A DNA stretch of 64,000 nt from contig CP136508.1 of the NCBI GenBank assembly GCA_008011715.2, forward strand, positions 682,001 to 746,000, in the 5' to 3' direction. The notes under the pieces were generated by a model. It was not told the DNA's origin. It did no database searches and saw nothing but the letters and a program-made list of their open reading frames with translations. Origin of the DNA: [Empedobacter] haloabium (GTDB taxonomy: Bacteria; Pseudomonadota; Gammaproteobacteria; Burkholderiales; Burkholderiaceae_D). The translations under genes were made by a program, and so were the position numbers. Each line of letters begins with the position of its first letter. The stretch's first letter is position 1. Shown here one piece after another: positions 1 to 12,064 of the stretch.

Positions 1-1814
1 CTGTCCCGCCACGCCAGCTCGGCGTAAGCCGTGACGCGGGCGACGCCGGGCAGGCGATTGCCCTTGCCGACGACGGCGAACGCCTCGTCATAGACCGCGC
101 GCAGGCCAGTCAGCGCCGCGTGGGCGGAAAGGCCGTGGCGCCAGGCCGTGTCCAACGATACCTCGACGCCCTGGCGCACGGTGCGAGCGGCATTGCGGTA
201 GCTGGTGCGGCCGCCGCTGGCGGCATCCACCACCAGTTCGTCGCGCGTGCGCACCTGGAACAGCGCCACGTCGGCCCGGGTCGACTCGGCCAGGCGCAGC
301 TTCGCGCCGGCTTCCACGTGCGTGCTGCGCGCCGGGCGCAGGCCGAAATTGAAGCCGCCGCTGGCGGAATAGAAGGACTCGTTCAGCGTCGGCGTCTCGA
401 AGCCGCGCGCCGTGCTGGCATACAGGCTCAGTGCCGGCGTCGCCTTGTACAGGGCGCCCAGCACCGGTGTGGTGCGGGCGAACGTCATGCCGCCGCTGTC
501 GTTGCCGTTGGCGAGGAACCGGTCGTCCACGTCCACCTTGACGCGGCTGTGGCGCAACCCGGCCGTCAGGCGCCAGGGCCCGCTCTGCCATTCGCTCTGT
601 ACATAGGGATCGAAGTTCGAGACGACGTCGTTCTCGTCGCGCCGCAACGCGCCGCGCACGCCCAGCTGGTTGCCGATGAAGTTCTCGTAGCCCTGGCGGT
701 CGTCGCTGGAACGGTCATAATCGACGCCGACGGTGGTGCGCAGCACGCCGGCGTCGAAGCGCCGCACGTCGCGCCAGCTGATGGCGGCGCCGTGGAACCG
801 GCGTTCGAAGTCGATCACGCCGCCGGAGTGGGACGCGGGGGCTTGAAAGGCTTTCGAAAAGGCCTGGTACTGCACCACGTCGCGGTTGCCGCCGTAGAGC
901 ATGAGGTGCAGGCGGTGCTCGCCGAAGTGGATGTCGTAGCTGGCGCCGACCTGCTGGTGATCGATGCTCTTGCGGGTGTCGTAGCGCTCGGCGAAGGTGC
1001 GCCGCGGCGTGACCGTGTCGTTCGGGTCCGTTTCGCCCGCGCGCGGGTCGCGCTGGAACGTCGCCCACTGCACGCCGAGCGGGTCCTGGCTGTCGTCCTG
1101 GCGCAGGGCGCTGGCGACGATCGTCAGCTTGCTGCGCTGGTCCGGCTCGAACGTGAGCTTGGCGAAGGCCTGGTCGCGCCGGGCGGCGCTGTGGTCACGG
1201 TAGCCGTCCGTATCGAAGCGGGAGGCATCGAGCACGTAGCCCATCGTGCCATGGCGGCCTTGCGCGGCGAGGTCGGCCTTGCGGGTGCCGTCGCTGCCGC
1301 CCATCACGGACATCTCGACGGAGGCAGGCGCCTTGCCTTCCTCCGTGAACAGCTGGATGACGCCGCCGGAGTGGTTGCCATACAGTGCCGAGAAGGGACC
1401 ACGCAGCACCTCGATACGCTGGGCGCGATCCAGGTTGAAGGTGGCGGCCTGACCCTGGCCATCCGGCATGGTGGCCGGGATGCCGTCCGCGATCAGCCGT
1501 ACGCCGCGCACGCCGAAGGCCGAACGGGCGCCGAAGCCGCGCGAGGAGATCTGCAGGTCCTGTGCGTAGTTTTGGCGGTTCTGCACCACGAGCCCAGGCA
1601 CCGCGACCAGCGCTTCGGAGGCGTTGACGCGCAGCTGGGCGTCGCGGATGTGGGCCATGTCGACGACGTCGATTGCGGCCGGAATGTCCTGGCTGTTGTG
1701 TTCGATACGGCTGGCGGTGATCACCACCACGTCGCCGGGAATGTCGGCGGCGCTGGTCGCCAACGGGAAGGCTGCGGCGATGGCCGCGCCAAGGTGGAAG
1801 GGAAGTCGTCGCAT
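1..1814 (-). CDS. TonB-dependent outer-membrane receptor, 3' end outside window
   Basis: Minus-strand gene running off the left edge; about 604 codons are visible. The product starts with a signal peptide (MRRLPFHLGAAIAAAF, cleavage likely after ATSAA). A plug domain follows (VVVITASRIEHNSQDIPAAI, then a QNRQNYAQDLQISSRGFGAR segment and the RIEVLRGPFSALYGNHSGGVI motif), then a beta-barrel of alternating aromatic strands. Such receptors import siderophores, cobalamin or oligosaccharides across the outer membrane using TonB energy; the substrate cannot be read here. The ATG at 1812-1814 was chosen because it gives a clean signal peptide, although no clear Shine-Dalgarno precedes it. The gene diverges from the rrn operon. 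The barrel end and terminal aromatic residue are not in the window. Confidence 0.9.
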   Translation of the reverse strand, partial: MRRLPFHLGAAIAAAFPLATSAADIPGDVVVITASRIEHNSQDIPAAIDVVDMAHIRDAQLRVNASEALVAVPGLVVQNRQNYAQDLQISSRGFGARSAFGVRGVRLIADGIPATMPDGQGQAATFNLDRAQRIEVLRGPFSALYGNHSGGVIQLFTEEGKAPASVEMSVMGGSDGTRKADLAAQGRHGTMGYVLDASRFDTDGYRDHSAARRDQAFAKLTFEPDQRSKLTIVASALRQDDSQDPLGVQWATFQRDPRAGETDPNDTVTPRRTFAERYDTRKSIDHQQVGASYDIHFGEHRLHLMLYGGNRDVVQYQAFSKAFQAPASHSGGVIDFERRFHGAAISWRDVRRFDAGVLRTTVGVDYDRSSDDRQGYENFIGNQLGVRGALRRDENDVVSNFDPYVQSEWQSGPWRLTAGLRHSRVKVDVDDRFLANGNDSGGMTFARTTPVLGALYKATPALSLYASTARGFETPTLNESFYSASGGFNFGLRPARSTHVEAGAKLRLAESTRADVALFQVRTRDELVVDAASGGRTSYRNAARTVRQGVEVSLDTAWRHGLSAHAALTGLRAVYDEAFAVVGKGNRLPGVARVTAYAELAWRD

Positions 1815-1833
1815 GAAATGGGGGTGGTGGCTT

Positions 1834-1857
1834 ATTTGCTAACAAATTTGCTAACGA
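1834..1857. repeat. Tandem 12-bp direct repeat upstream of the TonB receptor
   Basis: Two adjacent copies of ATTTGCTAACAA / ATTTGCTAACGA lie 20 to 43 bases upstream of the receptor start codon in an AT-rich patch of otherwise GC-rich sequence. The position fits an operator or an mRNA 5'-UTR element. No regulator is identified. Confidence 0.6.
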
Positions 1858-1891
1858 ATATAACCCGCCGAAGAAAAGTGCGTCGTCCCTC

Positions 1892-1920
1892 TTGTCGGGT
1901 TGGCGCCGGCTTGCTATAGT
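1892..1920 (+). promoter_or_regulatory. Upstream rrn promoter (P1 candidate)
   Basis: TTGTCG (1892-1897) and TATAGT (1915-1920) are separated by exactly 17 bases. It lies about 86 bases upstream of a second promoter-like pair, the usual tandem arrangement ahead of rRNA operons. Transcription would start near 1927. Confidence 0.6.
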
Positions 1921-1977
1921 TCTGTCCCTGCCGCAGCGTAGACGTGAAAACGAAACGATGCGACAGAAACCGAGGGG

Positions 1978-2006
1978 TTGACGAGCTGCACGAAACACCG
2001 CATAAT
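1978..2006 (+). promoter_or_regulatory. Downstream rrn promoter (P2 candidate)
   Basis: TTGACG (1978-1983) and CATAAT (2001-2006) have a 17-base spacer, a near-consensus sigma-70 promoter pointing into the rRNA leader. The start point would be near 2013, about 250 bases before mature 16S. Confidence 0.75.
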
Positions 2007-2012
2007 CTCATC

Positions 2013-2266
2013 TCTCTGCTGCTGACAAACACAACGATTTGTCACCGGGTTTGACCGGATCGCGGCAAGCCTTCAAGGGCAGAATTCTTTAACAATCAAC
2101 AGTCGATAAGTGTGGGCGTTTGATGTGAGTGTGCCCGGGGCTTCGGTCCCGATACTCAAAATATATAGCATCAAACGCTTACACAAGTAATTAAACGTGA
2201 CCTCGCAAGAGGAACGTCAGATTCTTGAGTGAGTGACCCCGACAGCAATGTCGGAAAACAGAGATT
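2013..2266 (+). other. rRNA leader with boxA-like site and alternative hairpins
   Basis: This is the transcribed leader of the rRNA operon. A boxA-like ATTCTTTAACAAT occurs at about 2084-2096, resembling the antitermination element repeated ahead of 23S. Bases 2099-2125 pair with 3826-3852 to form the 16S processing stem. Part of the same segment (2110-2125) can instead pair with 2169-2184 in the leader, enclosing a small C(UUCG)G hairpin at 2137-2150. The 452-base gap 1815-2266 therefore holds the receptor upstream region, the two rrn promoters and this leader; no gene is seen in it. Confidence 0.7.
2099..2125 (+). other. 5' arm of the 16S precursor processing stem
   Basis: The 27 bases 2099-2125 are the reverse complement of 3826-3852, apart from one position that forms a G-U pair. 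Such stems bracketing 16S are the standard RNase III substrate in bacterial rRNA maturation. Confidence 0.85.
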
Positions 2267-3800
<1,534 letters not shown>

Positions 3801-3825
3801 GAGTGGCACGGATCGCAAGATCGTG

Positions 3826-3852
3826 CATCAAACGCTCACACTTATCGACTGT
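3826..3852 (+). other. 3' arm of the 16S precursor processing stem
   Basis: Complementary to leader bases 2099-2125 over 27 positions. A small GCAA-loop hairpin (3806-3826) sits between the mature 16S end and this arm. Confidence 0.85.
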
Positions 3853-3890
3853 CGAATGAAGAAGAAACAGTAGCACCGCAGTATGAACGC

Positions 3891-3967
3891 GGGTCTGTAG
3901 CTCAGCTGGTTAGAGCACCGTGTTGATAACGCGGGGGTCGTTGGTTCGAGCCCAACCAGACCCACCA
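3891..3967 (+). tRNA. ileT: tRNA-Ile (GAU)
   Basis: A 77-nt cloverleaf in the 16S-23S spacer. The acceptor stem GGGTCTG pairs with CAGACCC, and the 3' ACCA is encoded. The anticodon loop TTGATAA gives anticodon GAT at 3925-3927; the T-arm carries GGTTCGAGCC. The Ile-Ala pair is the standard rrn spacer content in many proteobacteria. Confidence 0.97.
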
Positions 3968-3980
3968 AGTATCGCGCCCA

Positions 3981-4056
3981 GGGGGATTAGCTCAGCTGGG
4001 AGAGCACCTGCTTTGCAAGCAGGGGGTCGTCGGTTCGATCCCGTCATCCTCCACCA
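3981..4056 (+). tRNA. alaT: tRNA-Ala (UGC)
   Basis: A 76-nt cloverleaf 13 bases after tRNA-Ile. The acceptor stem GGGGGAT pairs with ATCCTCC (one G-U), with encoded ACCA. The anticodon loop TTTGCAA gives anticodon TGC at 4014-4016; T-loop GGTTCGATCC. Confidence 0.97.
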
Positions 4057-4121
4057 AAAGTTTAAACGTAAGCGTGACGAGTTCACTTTTATGTTTAGTC
4101 TTTTAGAGACTACTGCTGTTT

Positions 4122-4133
4122 CGCTCTTTAACA
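4122..4133 (+). promoter_or_regulatory. boxA antitermination element ahead of 23S
   Basis: CGCTCTTTAACA matches the canonical boxA (TGCTCTTTAACA) bound by NusB/NusE, which keeps RNA polymerase termination-resistant through rRNA genes. It lies in the spacer between tRNA-Ala and 23S, overlapping the start of the outer 23S processing stem. Confidence 0.75.
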
Positions 4134-4263
4134 ATCTGGAAGAAGTAAAGTTTTATTAAGCGTGTGAGAAATCACACACTTAGGGTAGTGTTCGAAAGAA
4201 CGCATACAAAAACTCATCAAACACAGTAGTAAATGCTTGAACCGATAGCCGTCAAGGTTATAG

Positions 4264-4270
<7 letters not shown>
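4133..4270 (+). other. 5' strands of the two 23S processing stems
   Basis: Bases 4133-4148 pair with 7197-7212 (16 bp), and 4249-4270 pair with 7129-7150 (22 bp, perfect). Together they form nested stems closing the 23S precursor, with the mature 5' end inside the inner stem. Confidence 0.85.
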
Positions 4271-7137
<2,867 letters not shown>

Positions 7138-7214
7138 ATAACCTTGACGGTTACAGAGCATTTGCCTGTGTTTGAGTTTTACCAGTAACACCCAACTTAC
7201 TTCTTCCAGATTAG

Positions 7215-7246
7215 TAGCCGCGTTGCCCAACCGGGAACGAGGCTAC
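7215..7246 (+). other. Hairpin in the 23S-5S spacer
   Basis: GTAGCC and GGCTAC close a hairpin with an inner stem (CGTT...AACG and CCC...GGG). It sits between the outer 23S processing stem and the 5S start, so it is probably a processing element. Confidence 0.6.
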
Positions 7247-7256
7247 GTACAAGTCA

Positions 7257-7372
7257 TGCCTGATGACCATAGCAAGTCGGTCCCACCCCTTCCCATCCCG
7301 AACAGGACCGTGAAACGACTTTGCGCCGATGATAGTGCTGCAACCAGTGTGAAAGTAGGTTATCGTCAGGCT
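7257..7372 (+). rRNA. rrf: 5S ribosomal RNA
   Basis: About 116 nt. The 5' TGCCTGA pairs with the 3' TCAGGCT. Internal landmarks are GGTCCCACCCC, CCGAACAGGACCGTGAAACG and GCGCCGATGATAGTG, which match bacterial 5S. Confidence 0.95.
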
Positions 7373-7380
7373 GTTATATA

Positions 7381-7417
7381 GAAAAACCCCCGTCCAGTGA
7401 TCTGGCGGGGGTTTTTC
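7381..7417 (+). terminator. rRNA operon terminator T1
   Basis: A perfect 12-bp stem (7381-7392 with 7406-7417) rich in G-C, with a short nested CCA/TGG stem in the loop. The 3' arm ends in five T residues. It starts nine bases after 5S. Confidence 0.9.
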
Positions 7418-7492
7418 GCTTTGGGCTTCGCGCTGCTCTGGGAGCACCGCGCTGTTGCTCCGCCGGGCACTGCCCGACCTCGCTATTCCGAG

Positions 7493-7526
7493 AAAAGCCC
7501 GCTGCGTGATCGCAGCGGGCTTTTTT
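7493..7526 (+). terminator. rRNA operon terminator T2, possibly bidirectional
   Basis: A 14-bp stem (7493-7506 with 7511-7524) with a TGAT loop, followed by a T-run on the plus strand and a weaker one on the minus strand. It can back up T1 and may also stop transcripts arriving from the amylase gene. Confidence 0.85.
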
Positions 7527-7556
7527 CATTTCCGCGTGGGACGCGTGTAAACCCCC

Positions 7557-7585
7557 GGTGTCAGGCCGTGCGGCGGCCTGACACC
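7557..7585. terminator. Perfect 12-bp hairpin between rrn and the amylase gene
   Basis: GGTGTCAGGCCG (7557-7568) and CGGCCTGACACC (7574-7585) form an uninterrupted stem with a 5-base loop, 22 bases beyond the minus-strand amylase stop codon. It is placed like a terminator but lacks a good T-tract. A GGTGTCAGGC...GCCTGACACC layout could also be a dispersed palindromic repeat. Confidence 0.5.
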
Positions 7586-7606
7586 ATGGGTTCGCTTACG
7601 CCGCCA

Positions 7607-10600
7607 TTAGAACTTGAAGCTGCCGTCGCTGCGGTCGATCACGCCCGAGCACGTCGCCGGCGTCGTGAACTCGCGATTGCCGGACGTCGTCGCCTGGTTG
7701 CTTTCCCACGTGGCCGTACTGCCGTTCCACTTCACGTACTTGTACTGCACGCTCGTATTGGGTGGCACGGCGACCGTTCCTGTCCACGGAACGTTGGCGC
7801 CGCTGCCCTGGATCGTGAGCGCGGCGCCACTGGCCGGCGCCCAGCTGCCCAGCACGCTGTTATTGCCCACCACGCGCAGGTTCTGGCCGGTCACGGTGTT
7901 GGCGTTGGCGATCGTGAACTTCACCTGGCAGGCGCTGCCGCCGCCGGGCGTCGTGACCGATGCCGCGGCACTGGCGGCGGAAACGTTCGGCACGGCGTCG
8001 AAAGCCTTGACCGCGTAGCTGTAGGTCGTGGACGCCGCCGCCGTGCTGTCGGTGTAGCTCGTCCCCGTAGCGATGGTGGCGATCTGCGTGCCGTTGCGGA
8101 ACACGTAGTAGCCGGTCACCCCCACATTGTCGGTCGACGCCGTCCAGCCCAGGCGCACTGTGCTGGCGTCGACGGCCGTGGCGGTCAGCCCGGCCGGCGT
8201 GCTTGGCGCGGTGGTGTCAGGCGTGCATGGGTTCGATCCCTTGGTCACGGTGCCGCCAGCAACAGCCGAGATGCCGCTGGACAGCGCGTAGTTCTGCCCA
8301 CCGTTGTTGTCCCAGGTCCCGGAACCATTGTTGAACGCGGCGGTCAAACCTGTCGCGCTGCCCAGGTTCACCGTCAGCATGGTCCAGCCGCCGCAGGCCG
8401 GCGTCATCGCCACGCCCGGTACGGCCGTCCACGTGCCGCCGGCCGGAGCGTAGTGCAGGTTGGCGGAGCTCCAATTCGTGCCGAGCTTGTAGTAGACCGT
8501 CGCGACATACCCTGCAGCTGTCGTCGCGGAGCGTGCCGCAGACGCGACGGACACATTGCCCGCCGCATCGCGCGCCTGCACGGTGTAGCTGTAGGCGGTC
8601 GATGGCGCCAGGCCACTGTCGTTGAAGCTGGCCGTCGTGCTGACGCCGGCCTGCACGCCGTTGCGCTTGATGACGTAGTCGCTGACGCCATAGTTGTCCG
8701 TGGCCGGGCTCCAGCTCAGTGTCAGCGAACTGGACGTGATTGCGGACGCGGCCGGCTGGCCAGGCGCGGTGGGCGCAATGGTATCCGCCGCTTTCGTTGT
8801 GACGACCAGCGCCTTGCTTTGCGCCGACTGGTTGCTGGCCGCGTCGATGGCCTGCACGGTGTAGCTGTAAGAGGTCGATGTCGCCAGCCCGCTGTCCACC
8901 AGACTGGTGCCGGTGCTGCTACCGACCAGTGTGCCGTTGCGGTAGACGCGGTAGCCCGTCACGGCCACGTTGTCGGTGGACGCGGCCCAGGTCAGCGTCA
9001 CGGAACGGTCCGTCACCGCGGCGGCGGAAGGCACGCCCGGCACGGTCGGTGCCGTCTTGTCGACGACCAGGAAGGGGTAGACGCCGTTGACGGTGCCGTT
9101 GATGTCCTCGACATAGCCTGAGCCCGAGCCTGGCGTCGCGCGGTACTTGCCGGCCCCCACGAAGACCTGCTGGATTTCCGTCTTCGTGACATTGCCGCGC
9201 GCATCCGTCAGCTCGATGTAGTAGTCGAGCAGCTGGTTGCGGTAGTCCGACAGATAGACGTAGTACAGGTCGCCGATTTCCTGCGCAGGCAGCACGGCCA
9301 GCGTGTCGCGCGTGGTCGCGTTCCAGGCCACGCCATTCATGTCCGGCTGCAGGTCGCGCACGTTCATGTCATAGGCGCGCCATGCACCCACGTTGGCGGG
9401 CGTGATCGACAGGCCCGGTGTGCCGGCCAGCGCGGCCGGATCGTAGACCTTGTAGGTGTCGTCGGTCGCGCTGATGTCCTTGCTGGCGTGGATGCGCACC
9501 ATTGCCTTGGCGCTGACGACGCCCGAGACGTCATGGGCATAGGTGTACAGCGCGAAGTCGTTGCTGTAGTGCTGGACGGTCCAGCCCTCGGCCTTGGAGC
9601 CGTTGACCGAGCCCGGATTGTACGGATAGCGTTGCGTCCACCAGGCGGACGGCCCGGTCTTGTCCTGCGCCAGGTTGGCCTGCACGTAGGGCTTCGTGAA
9701 CGCCAGCGAGTTGTTGAACGCCAGCGTGGGCTTGACGCTGTCGTCCTTGTTTTCGTCGTAGTAGCCGAAACCGGAATCCATCGCCGGCAGCAGGAAATAC
9801 CAGCCCAGCTCGGCCGGGTTGGCGCCGCCCGCGTAGTCGGCTGCCGGATTACCCTTGACCGGATAGGACAGCATCCAGGGATTGAGCTGGTTGCCGGCGT
9901 GGGTGATCTGCTTGTCCAGTGCCGTGCTCGGCTGCCAGTGGTTCGGGTGGGCGTCCAGCCAGACCTGCTCGGCGGTCTTGGCGTAATTCAGTGCCGCCTG
10001 CAGCAGCGCGAAGTTGCGCTCCAGGTAGTGCCAGCCATATTCGAGCGACACCGTCGCGCCTTCCTGCTGGCCGGCCAGGTTGGTCTTCGGCGCCAGGTTC
10101 AGGCCGTTGACACGATTGAAGTCGGCGAACTGGCCCTTCCAGATCAGGAACGGCAGGCGCCAGTGGTACCAGGTGGGATCGGACGAGGAATCGCGCGTGT
10201 CGATCCAGGAGCCGTCCTGCACGTGCTGGACGTCGTTGGCGGGAATCGGCTTGGCCTTCAGGTATTCGTCGATACCCAGGCAGTAGCCGTTGCCGCTGCA
10301 CGTGGTGCCATGGCCGGCCTGCCACGTGCCCAGCGAGCCGGCGCGGCCGCTGGAGTTGTCGCCATCGTGGGCGACGACAAAGAACTGGCGTGGCTCGAGC
10401 GACTGGTAGGGCGCGATCTCGTCGACCGTCACGGAGCCTTCCCAGCCTTCGTACCACGAACCGTTCTGGCTGACAGGCACGCCGGCGATCTTGCTGACTG
10501 CGCCGGTAGCCGGGTCCACGTGCCGGACCCAGTGCGGCGTGGAAGCAAACGGGAACTTGTTGACGACAACCTGCTTCTCGTGCGCCATGGGATTGGCCAC

Positions 10601-11488
10601 CCAGCTGCCGACCGCCGACGTATTGCGCAAGTCGGCCCGGTTCGGTGGCGACGTCAGCGTGTCGCCGGTCGCATCGTACGTCGCGAAGGGGTAGTCCTTG
10701 AGCGTACGGGAGAAATGGTTATTGCCGATGACGGACCACTGGATGCCCAGCTTGGCCAGGGTCGGGATCAGGCGGTCCGAAAAGCCCAGTTCGGTGGGGA
10801 AGAAGCCACGCGACGACACGAATTTACTGCCGAGGAAATACGGCTGCGCCAGCGTGACGTTCTGGTAGATGAGGTCTTTCAGGAAATAGTCGGACCCGAC
10901 CAGCGGCCCCATGCTGTGGTGGCCCGTGAAGTGGATCGTGTCGAGCGTCGGGTAGTTATTGGTGGTCTTCAGGGTGCTGAACGTATTGGCCCAACCCTGG
11001 CCCCAGCTGGTATTGCTGTAGCCGGGGACGTTCTGCAAGGTCGTCAGGCTCTGCACGTTATTGATGACGGCGCCGGACATGGTGACGTGCACCTGGCCCT
11101 TGGCGCCCGAATGGCTCTGCATTTCGTTTGCCACCTGCATCGGCCAGTATTGGTAGGCCCCGGTCTTGGCGTCGTGCGAGTAGTAGCTGACCAGGTCGTC
11201 GTGCGGCATGATGGCGCCACCCAGCGAGGCAGGCAGGTAATAGCTGTAGCCGGAAGGCGGGTTGTTTTTCAGGTTGATGACTTCGCCATCGTAGGTATAG
11301 CGGATCGGCGCGCCGATCGGTGTCGCGTTGTATTTGGCCTGCACGTCCACCGCGTAGAAGGGCCAGAAATTCGGCATGTGGTTGTGATACACGTGCGCGG
11401 CGGGAATGGTTCCCGCGTTGGCCGCGGGAAGCGCAGCCGAGAAGGCGGCCGCCAGGCACAAGACCAGCGGTTTCTTGGTGAGTTGCAT
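7607..11488 (-). CDS. Secreted GH119-like alpha-amylase with FnIII, CBM25 and CBM20 modules
   Basis: 1293-residue predicted extracellular starch-degrading enzyme. The signal peptide is residues 1-25. The N-terminal catalytic part (about 26-800) has GH57/GH119-style signatures: HNHMPNFWPFY near 35, FFPTELGFS with candidate nucleophile Glu233, and VVAHDGDNSSG with candidate acid/base Asp375. Family numbering for the GH119 prototype IgtZ, recalled from memory, places these residues almost identically. Then come FnIII (813-899), FnIII (904-991), a CBM25-like module (994-1087), FnIII (1093-1181) and a C-terminal CBM20 starch-binding domain (1185-1293). The length and module order resemble IgtZ of Bacillus circulans. 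The start is preceded by GAGGACGACG. No neighbouring carbohydrate gene is present, so it stands as a monocistronic unit with its own promoter. The exact family needs a profile search. Confidence 0.82.
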   Translation of the reverse strand: MQLTKKPLVLCLAAAFSAALPAANAGTIPAAHVYHNHMPNFWPFYAVDVQAKYNATPIGAPIRYTYDGEVINLKNNPPSGYSYYLPASLGGAIMPHDDLVSYYSHDAKTGAYQYWPMQVANEMQSHSGAKGQVHVTMSGAVINNVQSLTTLQNVPGYSNTSWGQGWANTFSTLKTTNNYPTLDTIHFTGHHSMGPLVGSDYFLKDLIYQNVTLAQPYFLGSKFVSSRGFFPTELGFSDRLIPTLAKLGIQWSVIGNNHFSRTLKDYPFATYDATGDTLTSPPNRADLRNTSAVGSWVANPMAHEKQVVVNKFPFASTPHWVRHVDPATGAVSKIAGVPVSQNGSWYEGWEGSVTVDEIAPYQSLEPRQFFVVAHDGDNSSGRAGSLGTWQAGHGTTCSGNGYCLGIDEYLKAKPIPANDVQHVQDGSWIDTRDSSSDPTWYHWRLPFLIWKGQFADFNRVNGLNLAPKTNLAGQQEGATVSLEYGWHYLERNFALLQAALNYAKTAEQVWLDAHPNHWQPSTALDKQITHAGNQLNPWMLSYPVKGNPAADYAGGANPAELGWYFLLPAMDSGFGYYDENKDDSVKPTLAFNNSLAFTKPYVQANLAQDKTGPSAWWTQRYPYNPGSVNGSKAEGWTVQHYSNDFALYTYAHDVSGVVSAKAMVRIHASKDISATDDTYKVYDPAALAGTPGLSITPANVGAWRAYDMNVRDLQPDMNGVAWNATTRDTLAVLPAQEIGDLYYVYLSDYRNQLLDYYIELTDARGNVTKTEIQQVFVGAGKYRATPGSGSGYVEDINGTVNGVYPFLVVDKTAPTVPGVPSAAAVTDRSVTLTWAASTDNVAVTGYRVYRNGTLVGSSTGTSLVDSGLATSTSYSYTVQAIDAASNQSAQSKALVVTTKAADTIAPTAPGQPAASAITSSSLTLSWSPATDNYGVSDYVIKRNGVQAGVSTTASFNDSGLAPSTAYSYTVQARDAAGNVSVASAARSATTAAGYVATVYYKLGTNWSSANLHYAPAGGTWTAVPGVAMTPACGGWTMLTVNLGSATGLTAAFNNGSGTWDNNGGQNYALSSGISAVAGGTVTKGSNPCTPDTTAPSTPAGLTATAVDASTVRLGWTASTDNVGVTGYYVFRNGTQIATIATGTSYTDSTAAASTTYSYAVKAFDAVPNVSAASAAASVTTPGGGSACQVKFTIANANTVTGQNLRVVGNNSVLGSWAPASGAALTIQGSGANVPWTGTVAVPPNTSVQYKYVKWNGSTATWESNQATTSGNREFTTPATCSGVIDRSDGSFKF

Positions 11489-11605
11489 CGTCGTCCTCGA
11501 AGGTGGTTACTGCGAACAAGGGCCTGCACACGGCTGTTCGCATCCCGTACGGACGAGCGCCAGCCGCCTGGCAGGGCCAGGAATTTAAAAATGGGAAATC
11601 AAATC

Positions 11606-11703
11606 GTGCGTCTCCTGCGGAGCCCCGTGAGCGGGGTCTTCTGCGGTGGCTGCGTACTATGGTTACCGGCCCGGAGGCCTTTGGCCGATCACGCTGTAGT
11701 CGC
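11606..11703 (-). other. Structured 5' leader of the amylase mRNA, unidentified
   Basis: The 576-base gap 11489-12064 contains no gene. Downstream of the promoter at 11711-11739, the predicted 5'-UTR holds several GC hairpins. One is a CTCA-loop hairpin (11622-11627 with 11632-11637). Another is a cluster of GGCC/CGGCC pairings (11667-11687), which may be closed by GCGT/ACGC (11652-11655 with 11691-11694). I could not match it to a riboswitch class I know. The rest of the gap (11740-12064) shows nothing I can name. Confidence 0.4.
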
Positions 11704-11710
11704 GCGACAA

Positions 11711-11739
11711 AATTTACGCTTGTGATTTTCCTAAGTCAA
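11711..11739 (-). promoter_or_regulatory. Sigma-70 promoter for the amylase gene
   Basis: Read on the minus strand, TTGACT (11739-11734) and TAAATT (11716-11711) have a 17-base spacer, in an AT-rich patch. Transcription would start near 11704, giving a 5'-UTR of about 215 bases. Confidence 0.6.
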
Positions 11740-12064
11740 TTTGTTTACGTAGTTATGCTACAACTGTGTCTTTTTGTCGGCGCGGCCGGTGCAATCGATC
11801 AGCTGCCTGAGCACTTGGCGGCAGCAAACTGTGGTAACACAACGAGGGCTCAGGGGTATGGAGGGGCGCTGGCGCAATCGACAGCGCGAAACGCGTTACG
11901 CGACGCAACGATTGTGAAGTGGGGGAAGTTGTAGTTTCACTAGATGAGTGGGCGCTTGCCAGCAGAAGGCCGTGTTACTCAAGTTCCGCAAGATAGCCAG
12001 GCCGAGCCCGGCGCGGCCGGGCGCACGGCGGCACCGCGCCAGACGGGTGCCGTCTGGAAGACGG

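Noticed and set aside
120..1919. 599-codon plus-strand frame
   Set aside because: Antisense to the TonB receptor; the encoded protein is Ala/Arg-rich with no domain, as expected from the high-GC opposite strand.
11589..11705. c-di-GMP-I or cobalamin riboswitch upstream of the amylase
   Set aside because: Core motifs (GGCAAACC...GACGCAAAGCC; GCCACTG) are absent; only loose similarity of a few bases. It is kept as an unidentified leader instead.
9488..11725. 745-codon plus-strand frame
   Set aside because: Lies antisense to the amylase gene, which has a signal peptide and recognisable modules; composition is typical of a shadow.
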